From Paramacrobiotus metropolitanus (taxonomy: Eukaryota > Tardigrada > Eutardigrada > Parachela > Macrobiotidae), in the NCBI RefSeq assembly GCF_019649055.1, contig NW_026570321.1, positions 124,001 to 188,000 on the forward strand: a stretch of 64,000 bases of DNA. Reading direction: 5' to 3'. Position numbers and translations under genes: made by a program. Below are positions 1 to 15,000 of this stretch, piece by piece; within the stretch, counting starts at the first letter, position 1, and each line of letters begins with the position of its first letter. A model generated the notes under the pieces. It was not told the origin of the DNA. It saw only the letters and a program-made list of their open reading frames with translations, and did not search any database.

Positions 1-3000
1 GGAGGGGCCCGCCGTTGAGAGGTAGGGGAGGACGGGACGGAACGTGGCGGCGGCGGTGGTTCTTTGTGTGGCGCTACTGTTAGGCGCGCGCGCGCCGTGC
101 TGGTGCCTTCGCTATTCTCCGCTATGACCGTGATTTCGCCGGTATCGTACTGGCGAGTATGGAGAATCTCCAGACTGCTGGTGAAGTTGTCCGTTGTTAT
201 GCGGTAGCGATCGCCCTATATAATTCGAATTTATTGCTAAGTATTAAAAGAGACGAGGAGTTGTCTACATATGTCCGTATTTTTTCTGCAGACCACATAA
301 TTTATGCGTGAAAGCACTCCCCAAAAAGTAGATCAATTCTTTGTTTTGCCACCACTAAAAAGGTGCTGGTCAGTAAAATTGGTTTTATTGGTGAACCAGT
401 TCAGCCAGTTCTAAATGTCATGCTCTTCCTGTTCCGCATCAAAATCCTAACTACAGTACATAGTCAAATCGTAGAGTAGTGGAATGGCTGTGTCCCAGAA
501 GTACTAGTAATCAAAGCATTTGCTTCCTGCGCCAGATTACAGAACAAAAATAAATTGGAGTAATTAATTCAAAATATTTTTTGGCCCAAAATATTTCACT
601 GCCTTGCGATTTACTAACCGAAGTCACAAACTGTCCGTTAATTCTCCAGCTGACCCTCGGCCTCGGCGCTCCACCCACCGTACAGTAAAACCTGGCCGGT
701 GTGCCTTCGTCTACTCTAGCATCCAGCGGGGCAATTTGCACACTGGGAATGGTGGCGCGATGCACCGGCTCCAGGGCTTTGACATCCACATTGAACGTCG
801 TATCCACCGTGCCCAACGACGTCGTAGCCCGGCATGTGTACGCTCCTGTATCCTCCCTGCCAGCCACATTGATCTCCAGGATTCCGTAGCCGCCTGAAGT
901 GACGGTCTTGATGTGGGATGAATCCCGCACCACTTGTCCATCCTTCAAGAATTCCACCATCGCGTCGTGGGGAGTGATGCGGAATTCGATGAAGATGGTG
1001 TTATTCTCGTGCTCGACCAGTGTATCGGTTTGTGGGTGAATGACAAAGGTCGGCGGGCTGGGTGGCCCTTTGGGGCGCTGGTCCGTGGACGAGATGTGGA
1101 TGCTAGTAGCGCTGCGGCTTTCGCCGAAACGGTTTGTGACCTTTATTACCCAGACACCTTCGTCGGTGGGCTGGGCATTAGTAATCCGCAGGGTGACTCG
1201 CCCGTTTAAATATTCGACGCGAATTCGATCATCTATGAAAAGCATTAATCTAGCAATTATCAACACAAAATAATTATGATAACTGAATACCCTGTCGGTA
1301 CTCTAAACAAATACAAAAACACAAGCTTGGCCATGCCGAAATTTTCGTATACGCGATGTCTAGGGCCTAAATAAAAAGTAATATTTGCAAATAAAAACAT
1401 GATGTTCTATTTATATATCGTGCGCGAATAAAATATAACAAGAATAAAACCGTTTGCTATCAACTGATGACAAATGTCATAAAATATTTATAAATACTCT
1501 ATCGAAAAAGACACTTACCGAGTTTCAGAGGTACTCCATCCTTAAACCATTCGATGGCCAAATCAGGATCGGCAACTAAGTTCACTAAGCATTCAAAATG
1601 TGCCCGGTGACCCTCATCGCAGTCAACATTTTTCAACGGTGCTGTGAAAACCGGTCGTTGTGGTTCTATTTGCCGGCGCGAAACATACGGGGATGAGGTC
1701 GAGCTAATGCCGGTTGCACTGGATGCGCGGGGATGCTTCGTTACATGACGTAATTCCACTGTTTCGTGTTCTAGCACTCGTTCGGTCGAACGAGAGCGAT
1801 CTGGAGAAAATCGTCGCTTGTGGCTTTCGCGAATGGAGCCAGTGTAATGTGCAGCTGATGCAGTTTGTTGAATTAGTCTTGGTTTAGCTATAAAGAAGTA
1901 ATTCGGTTATTTCCGTGTAAAAGCAACTACTACCCTATCAAAAAGTAATAAAAAATAAAAAAAAAACAAAAGCTGTTTTGATCAGTGCGGTTTAGGCATT
2001 TTTTCGGTAAAGTTTTTAAAATACAGAGTGCAATATGCAGAGCACACAGTTGCAGGCCAGCTACGCTTCCATCGTACTACGACACTTATGAAGACGAAAG
2101 CCGTTCTAAATGAAAAGTCCGACCCTTACGTTCAACAGTCAGTTTGGCTTTGGCAGACGCGACACCGGCGGAATTCCTGGCGGTACACAAGTACCAATCG
2201 GCATCCTCCATCATTACGTTGTGAATGGTCAGTGTGGAAGCTCCTTGTTTCGTCTCAATGTGAATTCGATCACTAGGCTGCAGTTCGGTAGCGCCTTTCA
2301 ACCAACTAATAATCGGCATCGGCACACCGACGGCACGAGCAAAAAACTGGACAGTGGTCTCCTCTTGAGCGGTCATATTGTAGAAGCGTTGCACGAACGT
2401 GGGAGCAATGAGCTTATCAGCTTCCTCGACAATCAGACTGAAGTCGATCGACGTTTCCGCTGTGTAGTTTTTTGGCGACACACTGATACTGGCCGGTGTC
2501 GTCCAAGCTGGCGTGGGTGATCATCAGCGAGTGCTCCCCCGATTCGTTCACGATTATCTGTGGACAATCATTGAAACTTGAAAGCGATAAATTAGAGCGC
2601 TATTAAAAAGGAATTTTATTTACTTATTTATAATTTTTTATTGGTCACTTCTATGCGCCCGGAAACTTTCCGGGCGCATAGTTAATTTGCTATGCGCCCG
2701 GAAAATTCTTGGCGCGTAGTCAGTGTGCTATGCGCGCCCGGAATTCCGTCGCCGAAATTTGCTACAGGTAATGCAGATTTGTTATTCTAGCACCCAGTGC
2801 CCTTGCAAATATATTCTATAATTTTACTATTTTATTTTAAGGTAATGTGCGATGAATACATATGTTTTGTTTGCGAAACTGCAGATTACTACGAAGTTCC
2901 GAAATTGTTAGTGCTTACTAATTTTCACTTTCAAACTTTAAAGCAAGCAGCAAAATCAAAAGATAACCTGAAATCGAGATACGCACAACACCCCGTTAAG

Positions 3001-6000
3001 CACCGGCCAAAATTCCGTTTTGCGATTATGGTCACTAAAGCGTCAGCCTCAAAAGCGAATTCAGAATTCGAATTCAGAAGCGTATCTGGGCCGTTATAGC
3101 AAGCAGTTTTGCGCAAAATGGTTGATTTTCTTGGTGACACTTAGAAGCGCACCGGAAGTTCAGAACCAGCAAACCAGGTATAACAGAAGCTTTCTTCTAC
3201 ATATGCTTGATAAGTCGATTTGTCAGCTTTGAGGCTCTATGGAAGCAAAAATTTCGCGTTGGCTTTTTAAATCTTTCATGATCTTGATTTCTTTGATGTA
3301 CCCGATTTTATTCCAGAAAAAAAGTTCATATTTTCAGCATCCAAAAGATGTTTTCAGGATGGGTGTTTTTTAAGCACAATAAGTACCAAAATTTTGGTCT
3401 TTAAAGACCCTTATATAGTTCCGTAACCATGTACTTTAAACGTGAAAATGCACCTAAAAATGGACTCCATAAGTATTGTACACTGAAACTTGCGTTTTAA
3501 GGACGGCGTGTTGTGATCCCACGATTGTTAAGGCAGGTCAACAATTTGTTTGCCGTAGAACCGTGCTGTACGTTGAATATTCCAGAAGGTTGGTAACATA
3601 TAATATTGTACAACATCACAATTCTGGACTTCCGGTTGCACCGACAATTGTGAGCGCATTTAATTACAGTATTAGTGCATAACAGACGTTTTCCATCGCA
3701 CAGCTCATTAACTGTTATTAACAGATTTTCAAAATTTATGTCTGAATTAGTAACCTTACTAATAGTGTTAGCAGCGAGGCGCCGAAAAAACCATACAAAA
3801 ATCATTCCTGTCAGGCCTGTGCGCAAATAACGTGCAGGTGTAGTGCTTCTAATTTTATCTAACTAATAATTTACGCTAGGTGGACATAAACAGCGGGTTA
3901 AGAATTATGAATATTGGATGGATTATTACGAATAATAATGTGTATACGTTATTATTCATAATAATCCATTTGCATATGGAAGTTTCAGTTCTGTTTTTGT
4001 TTTTTGTTGTAGGAAGGTCTGTGTGCGTGTAATTAAAACATAAACAAACACCCATTTCACAACGAGCCTGGAACTTTCCGGGCGCATAGCAAATTAACTA
4101 TGCGGCCGGAAAATTTCCGGGCGCATAGCACTTTCGTTTTTTATTTATTTCTCCAGGCGTCGGTAGACTCTGCACACATTATTCTTTTGCATTTCGTAAA
4201 GCATGCCTGCTGCTATTATATATAGATAATCCGTACTGCAGTTAATAACTGAAAAATGCAATGAAAAATAATACGAATAATTTTTTAACACTATAATACA
4301 ATGACCCATTTTTATCATTGAAAATAGTATTTTTGATTGCAATCGTTCACTGTGTAGTGACTGTAGTCTAAGAACTAAGAAGCGGTTCAGCATGGATCGT
4401 TCACTGTACAGCCGTTGGACTACGTTCAATCAGTACCTTATGTGTAAAATCGTCGTAAATTGGTTGTCCGTTCCGATACCACAGTACTTCCGGATAGGGT
4501 CTGCCGCTAACGCGACAATCAAAGCGCACTAATTGTCCCTCTTTGATGATTTTATCAGGTGGGCAGTGCAAAAACTGCGGTCCTAAACTTCCCTGACTGG
4601 ATTCCAGCTCCCGGGAAGGCGTGTACGCGCGAACGGGTGAGCTGATACGGTGAGACGGCGACGATAAAATATTGGGCTGAGAAGAGCTGCAAACATAGTA
4701 CCCGTTTCCGCTTGAATTCTTCTTTAAAATTATATTAACATTATTCTGAAAAATTTAAATGTTATTTATGCTGCTGCTGCTTAATTTGCCACATTATATC
4801 TTCACCCTTTGTACAGACGATTTCTCTGGTAACTGCCAGGATCTACGCCACTACACTACAACGCTCTTATTAGTCACCGCCAAAAAAACAGCGGCCCGGT
4901 TTTAACCCACCTCTTTCCCTGCTGCCGTCGAAAACTCGGATCAACGGTCAGCGATGCGGAGCACGTTTGCTGTCCAGCGGTATTCTCCGCAACAATGGTG
5001 TAATGACCGGTGTCCTCTTGCATGGCCATTCGAATTCTCATAATCACAAATTCTCCATCATACAAAAGCTGTAATCGCGCCGATGGCGACTGTAATCTTG
5101 TTCCATTTTTCAACCATGTAATCTGCAAACAAAATCAAAATAGGATTCAGCAAACAATAAAACTTATTACATAAGCATTTGATTGCAGTAAATCGTAAGC
5201 TGTTACCGGTATATTCACTTAAGCGCGTTAAATCTAATAAAATAAAGCCAATAAAAGTTTCAAATTAAAATCCGACCTGTCCAGTAAATATTACCAAATT
5301 TTGAAAACAATGGGAAAAGTTAAGTTAGATAAAAAACTTTTAACTCACCCTTGGTTTGGGATGCCCGGAAACTTTAGCTCTAAGCTGCACCTGATCCCCC
5401 TCAGCACATCTGACAGACGCCAGACTCTGGGTGAACCGCGGCGGATGCGGTGAGGCTTGTTCCGAAAATGCTTCCACCGTCGGTTCGGGCGTGGCAAAAC
5501 CCATACTGTAGTCAAACTGTGGCGATTCCAGGCCTTCTTGCCACGATTCATCCAAGCCGGTCAGACTGTAATCCAGTTGGCCGAATTCATTGGTGGGCAC
5601 ACGCTGTGGTTTCCGCGAAGTCGGCGGTGCAGATTGTGGTCGAAAAGGTCGTGGTGGTAATGCCCGCAAACTGCGTTCTTCCATAACATCGATCTCCATT
5701 TCTTCGGACACACCGCGTTCCGAACTGGCTGGACGTTGGGTGCGAAGACGCTTCGTCCGGTACTCAGGGACGGGGGACTGTTGGGGAGACGGTGAGAGGC
5801 CGCGGGGTACGGAAGGCCGGCGTTTCCGCTCTTGTTGTAGCCACTCGGAAAATTTTTCTGTAATGGTTCAATATCCTGAATCAAGTCACGTAAAGAAATA
5901 TACAAAGCATCCGTAGAATACTACCGACCTTTCAACAAAAACTATAAAGGCTGTTCATAACAGGCCACTTTTTTTAGAAAAAATTCAACATTGAATTATT

Positions 6001-9000
6001 GCATTTCACCGTGCGGTCTGTTTCTACTGTTTACATCACTACATGTACCGACATGACGCAAGAGTCCCAAAATGCGAAGCCAATATTCTACAATCCACTA
6101 CTATCACTTCATTAATATGCGTTTCAATATGTTCTTCCAGTTTATCGTACAGATTTTTTAATTTCCGATCGGATTTGAATTCATCGCAGTCCAAATGAAG
6201 GTTTACTTTTTTTCTATTTTATTTTTTAATTTCTTTGAATTTTAAATTCTGACCGCATCCGGCAAGCATGTGATTCAGTTAATCCAATCCGCGCAATGAC
6301 TTACCGGCACTGAGAAGAAACGCCGACGTGGAATCCTCGCCAAACTCATTAAAGGCCGTACACGTATACTCCCCTTCATCCTCCTCCTGCACCCCCTGAA
6401 TCTGCAGACTATGCACACCGTTACTGGAATTAACGCCCACCGTCCGTCGGGCCGACGTGTACACCGGTTGGCCGTTGTGGCTCCAGACGACGGTCGGCGG
6501 CGGAACACCGCTGACCTTGCATTCAAAGTAGGCCGTACTGCCGACCACCAGCTGGGCTGTGCGTAATTGGTTGAGAAAGCGGGGTTTCATGCCGCTTTTG
6601 GGCATGGCCAGGGAGACGTGCTTGGTCGGATAGGCTGGCACCGTCACCACTTGCCGCTCGGCGACGGCCGCCGCGTGACTCAAATCGGAAGTGGCTAAAA
6701 ATTGCAAGCATTTTAACAATCGCGGCTATATGAAGATGTGCTGGCTTACCGCATGTGTACACTTTAGAACGTTGAGGAATGTGTCAGATGCGACTAATTA
6801 ACGCGACAGACCACCACACAGCTACGTGCATTACCCAGAGAATCACTACAAATAACTTCCTTTATCTCAAAGCTTTCGATAAATTTATTGCTCTGCTTCA
6901 AGAAGTTTTGACGCAGCAAACGGATTAAAATGTCGCAATACTTGCATAATACAGCAGAAGTTTGCAGTAAGTATTAATTCCATCCATTTTGCAAGGTTTC
7001 TGTATGTAGCATATAGCACAGAAATTTAAAATATATTTCCGTTTACAAATTTCCTCCCTCTTTTCCACGTCTTCTTTTGAAATTTAAAAAAGTAGCAGTT
7101 TGTCACGAGGCAAACAGCATTCCAAGTTTTTTTTTTTAAAATCCGTAATTACCCCTTGCCTAGAGTAATTCAGAGCGGAAACCGTCATGATTAGGCGATA
7201 GCCACAATTCTACACTTTTTTATTGTAACCGAAAAGTTTGTCACGCCAGTCAAATCTTTCTTTATTGTTTTAGCTCAGACGGTTTTTGAAGCAATCCTGC
7301 AAAAAACGTCTTTCACTTTTGCTTCTCGGTTTAAAGAATATTAATGCCTTACGATTTTCGTTTCCCATATATTTATATACAAATTATTTCAAAATTGTCG
7401 TTACCTGTGGCCACAATATTGTCGAGACAATTTAGTAAGGAAACTACAGAAAATCAGAGAAACACACTGATTACGCAACCAACCTTCAACAACAACAAAC
7501 GTCGTGGTCTGGCGCTTGCCGACGGCATTACTGGCATGGCAGACATACTGTCCGGCATCGCTGATCTGGGCATCGCGGATAATCAGCGTGCATGTGCCAT
7601 TTTGGGAGAAGGTCATCTGCATTCTTGAACTGTCGGCGTCCGTTAACTCCGCGCCGTTATGCAACCAACGAATAACTGGCAGGGGATGCGCCTGTACACT
7701 GCACTCCAGGATAATGCTGTCGTGCTCCGTCACGGTGGTGGGATGCAGCGTGCGCGTGAAAAACGGCGGGGCCCGCATCAGGGGCTGGTGGGTAGGGGAT
7801 GGCGAATGCTGGCGTAAAGCCTGTCGAGGTAACAACGGTAGAAAAGCGCCAATTCGGTTATTTCCCTACACTAGTTTTCCAATCAACAAATATTTTCCAA
7901 ATTTTAAAAAAAGGTTCTAATGAATTCGATTATTTTATTACGGAGTGCTCGCCTGTTTTTTTAACGCACATTAGTAAATGTAAACTAACCGGTATGCTGA
8001 ATGTGGATTACTGAATGTGGATATTTCAGTATTGGCTACTCTTAGTATCTGTACTCTAGTGATAAACAAACGAAATCGCTTTTAATGTGGCGTATCGTAT
8101 TCGTAGTGTAGTGGATCGGCTGCCATAGTAGCAGAATACTTGCTTGAAGTTACGCAGAATATCTTACATGAAACTACTGACGTCAGTGAAATCCACTGGT
8201 AAAATAGAAAGCACAAACTTTTTTATACTTTTCAGGATTTCACTACTACACTTATAAACTTTTAAATTCAAAATAATTAGTATGTCGAAAACAACACATA
8301 TTAGTAAAATTCTGCAAGTGCCGAAAGGCAGTGTTTCCATACAGCTTATAAGACCCGTTTTAATTATGAGACTGCAAATCATGCGGTGTTTTCGTGTTAC
8401 AAGACCAATAAATACGAGTTTGGGATTTACAAGACTGAAAACTTTTCATGCATTTCTCAAATTCAACTCCAAGCTACTATTTGAACAACATAAATTTTTT
8501 GATTAGAAATGCCGAAACAGATGCTGATAGCGGAATGTGGTTAGGAAGTTCGATGTCAGATCACGTAATAAGCAAATAAAGCTATATTTAGGACACTCCT
8601 ACATGGCAGATTCATATCATTCGGTCTTCAAAGCAAACAACGATAATTTAGTTCCACAAAAAAAACACAACAAATTATAAAAATATTTGTAATGTTATTA
8701 TCCGTATATATGAGAAAATGTAGAGTAAAATACAAGGAATACACGCCCACCTAAAATTCTTTCAAAACGCAATAAAATTTTAATAACTTACCATGCTGCT
8801 GGTTGTGGCTGTTATTTCCTCGGTATGAGTAACCTGTCGGTAGTCCCTCTGCAGGGCTCCTTGCGAAATACGCGGACTCGCGGGGGCAACCAGTAGATCC
8901 GCAATACAAATGGCTTCCCCGCCGGCATTGACTGCCGTTATCTTAACAGCACCGGCGTCCAGTCGGTTCACCGAACTGATCACCAACTGGCACAGATCAC

Positions 9001-12000
9001 CGGTGTGAATAATTTGACAGCGGTCACTTCCGCTGGACAGAATCTGATTATTCCGAAACCACGTAATATGCGGGAGCGGTGATCCGGCTACCCGCGCTTC
9101 GAACAACACACTCTCGCCTTCCCGAATAACCTTCGATAATAGCTTCTGCGTGAACGACGGGGGGATCAGGGAGGCCTCCTCCCCGGGATGGGCAGAGCCT
9201 GTAACAACATCATATATTCCGCTTGAACAGGGTTAAGCAACGATCAATCACGAAGCTTATGAAAATCCGACCAAAACAAAATGAAGGGCAACAGCGTTGG
9301 GGATCTGCTGTGATGTGAGCCTGTCCGGGCTAATATCGTGTTACGTATGGGTTGTGCGTTTGGAACGCAGTAAATCTGGCAGCTAAAGAGATGAGTAAGA
9401 AGAACCGCGCTGAGATCGATGGCGGTGTCGAAAAAAACTGCATAATGTGTTGTGGCCGGCAGCTGTATGTACGGCGGCGCGGTGACTGGTTAAGGGAGAA
9501 ACTATTTCCGTCCTGTCGACCTTCCGGTTCTTAAACTACTCATCCCAAAACGAGGCCCGCTTTAATCTCTTGTGTGCTTATATTAAATCATGCGGATGCC
9601 TAATATTGTCTACTAATACCGCATCACAAACACGATCATCCTCACGGAGAATGTGCTACACCAGTGAAAATCTCAACCCAAATCTCGGATCCATGAACTA
9701 AGCAAAACCTGTACTACTGGTCAAAACTTTTCACTTATTTTACCTGCATGTATTGTAGTCCTTTAGACGGTTGTATTAATTAACACAATACAGCAGTTGC
9801 CTGAGTAATCAATGATACCATTGCATTTAATAAAACTGAAAACATCTTGTAACAGAGTTGCAACAGAAAGAAAACATCTCAAATGCCAACGGTCCTAATC
9901 TCATTTGCACGAACGTTCGTCCTTAATTAAAACGGCATAGTTGTTGTTGATGTTTGGCTCGTTAGAGTAGTTTAAATACCCTTGTTGGTTTATTATTTAC
10001 TGCAAGTGTGCAACACATCCACCATCTATGTTCAAAAAGACCAGAACTATAAGTGATAAAAATCTGCTCTTGCACGGCTGGTAATAAGTAAAAAAGTCCT
10101 TAATTTTTTTCACTTTTTTAGCGACTAACTAACTGGTAAGTATGGTAGTACTTAGTTCAAGCCATGGAAGCGTCGACTTAATGGCGTGAACGTAGTGCAT
10201 GCGTTCCTCTATAATTACAGGTACCTTATCAACTTTAGTGTCTTATTTTGAATAAAAGAATGAAAAACGCTTTATTTGTAACTCCTGCTAGGTCAAGTAA
10301 CTGTTAAGTATTACGTAACAATAGGGCGCAGAGTCGCCGCAGATGCAGTGTAAAACCAACGGCGCAATGGCAGTTCTATCCTACGAGTGTATGTAAAATA
10401 AGGTTAAAGAGCGCCTACAAAGCATCACTAGTTTTTTTTGCTTGGCTCATTTTGAATGTATGGGGCACCCACAATGCGGATACAAACGGAGTACAGTAAT
10501 TAAGCCATAAGGTGACATTTGCATTATGTAGTTTGTAAAAGTAAGTAGGGAAAGCTTCTAACAGCCTACGTGCGCCCGAGCAGACAACTGACAAATCACA
10601 GAATGCAAATCCAGGACCAAAACCGTAAAATACCCTCCGTTTACACATTTTTGCTGTTTTCCCCAGTCAACTTAAGCATACAAAAATGAGAAATCCGCCC
10701 CTAGTTAAACTTAGTTTTATGCTTCTATGGATAGTACCGCTTGTACCGTTTGCGTAGCGTAGCTTAACCATGTGAGTAAGCGAAGCGGTCAGTATTTTGA
10801 AGATTACACAATCACGTTGCTCAGTTTAACAGACGAACAGTAAGTTAAACAAACCGCCAAGAGCCTATTTACAACGGAAGCGACCTGATCACGCTTACAT
10901 CCACATGGTTTACCCCGAAAGCGTTCATCGGGCGCCATTATTATCATTTTAGCAGCAAGCAGCTGTTAATTGGAAAGGTTACATGACAATAGCAAAAGAA
11001 CGCACCATGCGCAACATAGAACGGCAGCAGCACCACCGGCGTCGTATCGCTGTCATCACTACTCTGCGAATCATCGGAGGAAAAAGCATTACCGGCGAAC
11101 TGGCCAAACATTTCCCCCGCCAAAATACTTGCACACTACAGCCGAAAAATGATGAGACACTTTTTCCCCTTCTGTTTACGCGAAACAACCGCGCGCAGCG
11201 TTATCCCTCCGAATATCCGCGGTAATTAAGCGTCAGCAGCGATGATATTTCCGGTCAAGTCTCATCTGCATATACGCATAATAATATGACGCGGCGCCCG
11301 CAGTGGGGCGCATAGCGATGGCTTATTAGTCAACAACTCGTCAAAAACGGTAACAAAAATAAGATCCAGCTGAAATGGCCGGTTCCCCGTGTATGTAACC
11401 GTCATATTGCAACTGTGGAGATGAATAAGAAACACCATGTGGCTAAAAATTCCACCATCAAGTGTAGTGCATGAGAGAACCGGCGACTGATGAACGCGTG
11501 CTGTGCGCCGTAAAAAGGCTTGGACGTTGGCAAGAAAAAAATAGCAGTTGTGGACGTCGACGGCGTTGTGCCACACTGTACGGACTTATTTTTATGACCA
11601 TCCGTATGGCGCGGATTAGGAAAATTCAAACTCGACGGTATGTCAACCTCCTTCTGCAGCGCGACCGTCTTAATTCCGAACCGGCGTATGGGAGCAAAGT
11701 GCACTATGTCACATCAGAGTACTACTGCACGACGCAGTTAAATTACGAAAGATGCCATCCTTTGGCACCAGATACGAGTATCTAATTTGCATTACGTCCA
11801 TAGAAATTCCTAACTTAAAAAATATTGAGTTGCTCATCTTAGAATATTAATCGACGCTTACATAAAACCAATTCAGTGATAGGAATGGGTACTACAGGTG
11901 CTTCATGTTGTTTATGACAAAACCCATAATTTCCTGCAAAAAAGCCGGGTGTTCGGCAGCTAGTGTGGTTAATTATTTGAATTAATTTTAGATTTGCTGT

Positions 12001-15000
12001 CTTGTACTCGTATATATGAGAATGCCTTTATTAAGGCTTTGCCATAAAAATGTTGCCGTCGATTCATCGGCACATCCATATGACAAATTTGGCGATATTT
12101 ATAAAGAAACACGACACACGATCGTTTGCGTTAAAAGCCAGCAGTTCATTTCATCTATCAAGCACGCGGCTCCAAACAGACTACAGGCGGCTATAAATAA
12201 CGCGTTCGGGTTATGTTGTAATCCACAGCATTCATCTTCCGGCTAAATCGGCTATACACAACCGTGCAACGCCGTTGCGCGTCGCACTGGCGCAGAACGA
12301 GAGAGAGAGAAAGGGCGAATGGATGATCGACGGTCCGCGAACACCAACACTTTTCGCTACTGTCTGGTGGGGAAGCCGTGTTTCCGCCGCTTTAACGTGA
12401 TGTTGCCACCACCAACAAACAAACCACGTAGGCGTTCTGCGGGCCACTTTGCCGGTTTGCGGAGGCGGATACGCGCGCGCCACTCTGACACACATTTTTC
12501 CCGGCCGTCTCGCGCAGCCCGCATGCCACTGACCTAGCCGGCGTGCACGCCAAAAACCCGGTCACGATAACGCCGGGAACCCCCGGCGTGGGAAAACCCC
12601 CACAAAATAGCCAAAATATTTTATTTTCTTCAGATTGCGCACCAAAATCTTCTGAGTTTGTGCATTTGGGATACTTGAAAGGTCCAACATTTATCTTATT
12701 AAATGGCTATATTTTTAATGCGTTATTTTTGCATGAGATAGTTAAGCAGCTGAGCTGAAAATGTGGTTTGATATAAGACAAAATTATTCGCAACGGACCT
12801 GTTTCTTCTCCACGGCTGATAATCGTGCACCGTCCAATGATCGGTGGACTTTTCACACCGGCTATCCGTTCCATCTCCATTTCTTTGGCGAAGGCTTCCG
12901 CAAATCCCGGTGCTGTTTTCGCTTCAACGATGGCTTCTGTCAAGGTCTCTTCGCTGTCCTCTTCCTCGATAATCTCGGCAAATGACTCCACATGGACATG
13001 ACACGTCCACGTGGCCACGCCCACATCGTTACTGGCGGTGCAGACGATCTTGCCGGCATCTTCCTGGCCGGTGATACGGACAATCAGAACATTCTGGGCA
13101 TTGTGAACCAAGACTTGGTGTTTGGACGGATTGGGTGGGAGATCGTTGATTAGCCAAGAAATCGTCGGTGGCGGTGCACCGCGCACCTGGCACTCGATGA
13201 CGGCCAGCTGACCCTGGCGGACGGTAATATCGTGGAAAACGTTGAGAAATTCCGGTTTAACTGCACCTATGGAGTCGTCATCTCCACTCTGAAAACAAAA
13301 AAATATATTTAGAAACTTTGTAAGAAATCGTTTGTTGTGCAGAGCTTGGACTACAGTGTATTTAATGATTAATGCGTAATTCAGTGGTCAAAGTAGTGAA
13401 AGTATGCCAACTAGACCATCGTATTACGATTTACTCGCTGCCGATTCCACATCGTTACCGTTGTAACTTGTCACCTAAATTGTCACAGCGATCACCGCAA
13501 TGAATGCAGTAAATAACGCTAGCCAACACTTTATGTGTGATATTTGTATCTTCCGGTCATCATACAGTATTATAGTATGTTCTTACTCGTACATCTAATG
13601 ATCATCATAATTTTACTCATCGTGCAAAGCCTGTAAGTAAGTACGTCTATCTCGATAAATATTTTGCCTATTACTGAAACTGCATTTTAAAAATTTTTAG
13701 TATACGTATCTGGTAATTCACTGCATACTCTTCAACAGATATACCTCTGTTCAACAACTCCATTATTGTTATGCCGTGATCCCGGAAACGTATTAAAGAA
13801 AAAGTTGTTCAAAATTAAAATTTTTAATACGACTAGAATAAGGATACTTAATACAGAGGACAAGGGCCCGGGGTTAGGTTTAACCCGCATTATAAGCGAA
13901 GTTGAATTCACTGAAGTAACTTTCGCACCTATACTTGATGTTTATACAACAAAAACGGTCCAAAGCAAAACTTTCCAAAATTAAATCTGCATGCAAAATG
14001 GCATAATTATCTTGTACCTAGAGTAGTGACCCTACTGCAGTTAGTTCAGTGTACAGACTGTAATACAGTATTACTGCCCACCTCGGACGGCACTGCCTCA
14101 TACAGCCCTTGGCTAGGAGCCCTGGTAAAGCCAGAAGAAAGTACATTCGGTAGGGAATCAAATAGGCGATCTGAATGGTCCTCGATGAAGGCTTGGAATA
14201 AAGACTTGAACTTTTGTAGCTCACCGGAAACAAGCTAAAAAGAAGGAATTTAATACTTTCCAAGCAACCGGATCAATGATACTTTCAACAACATACCACA
14301 AATGTTTCGCTGAACGTTTCTGGTTCTGCCACTTTTGGAGGTTCAAATTTCCTCAGCTCTTTTCGAATGAGATTAACTTTTCGGTGCACCTGTTGAACGA
14401 AAATTGCCATTATGTAAATTTCAAAGCCATAGTTTGGGTTTGCAATTGCATAGCATACCTCTTGGCTTTGCCAGTTGAAATCCGCTAGAACGTTCAAAAC
14501 TCGCGCCAGATTTACGGGCTTTTCTTGAGTAATGCCTGCTTCGGAAGAGGGTGGGCTGCCGTTGGTCCCACTGGTGACCGGTTCTTCGGTAATTCGCTCC
14601 AAAGGTCGTGCATCGGGTGGCAGCAGTCCGGCACCGACGGCTTCAATGCGGAGAAATGTGGACAGCATCTTGTCCAAGGAGGACGAAAGACGATGGATAA
14701 ACTGCGATTGCTCTGTGTTCTTTAGAGAATTGTAGACGTCCGTCGGTCCTGCGGCGGTTAATTTGTTGGTCAATGAGTCGTTCATCTGCAAAATTACAAA
14801 CGAAACATCATCATCGTTCAGGGGAAAATGTATGTAGTATGTACTGTGTTTAAGGTGTAAGGTAAGCGGAAAATGTAGTGTAAGGGTTAATCAAAAACCA
14901 CATCAGTATTCTGAGATTAACTTCCTGTTCAAGAAAGGTTTACTGTACAACAGGTCGCTTTTTTAAACTCGGATTTCACATTGCAAACAGCAAGGTGAAA

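Noticed and set aside
604-1273. Plus-strand open frames opposite the Ig exons
   Set aside because: They are antisense shadows of minus-strand Ig coding sequence.
9352-9534. Small plus-strand gene in the large intron
   Set aside because: Only 60 codons, no domain or splice support.
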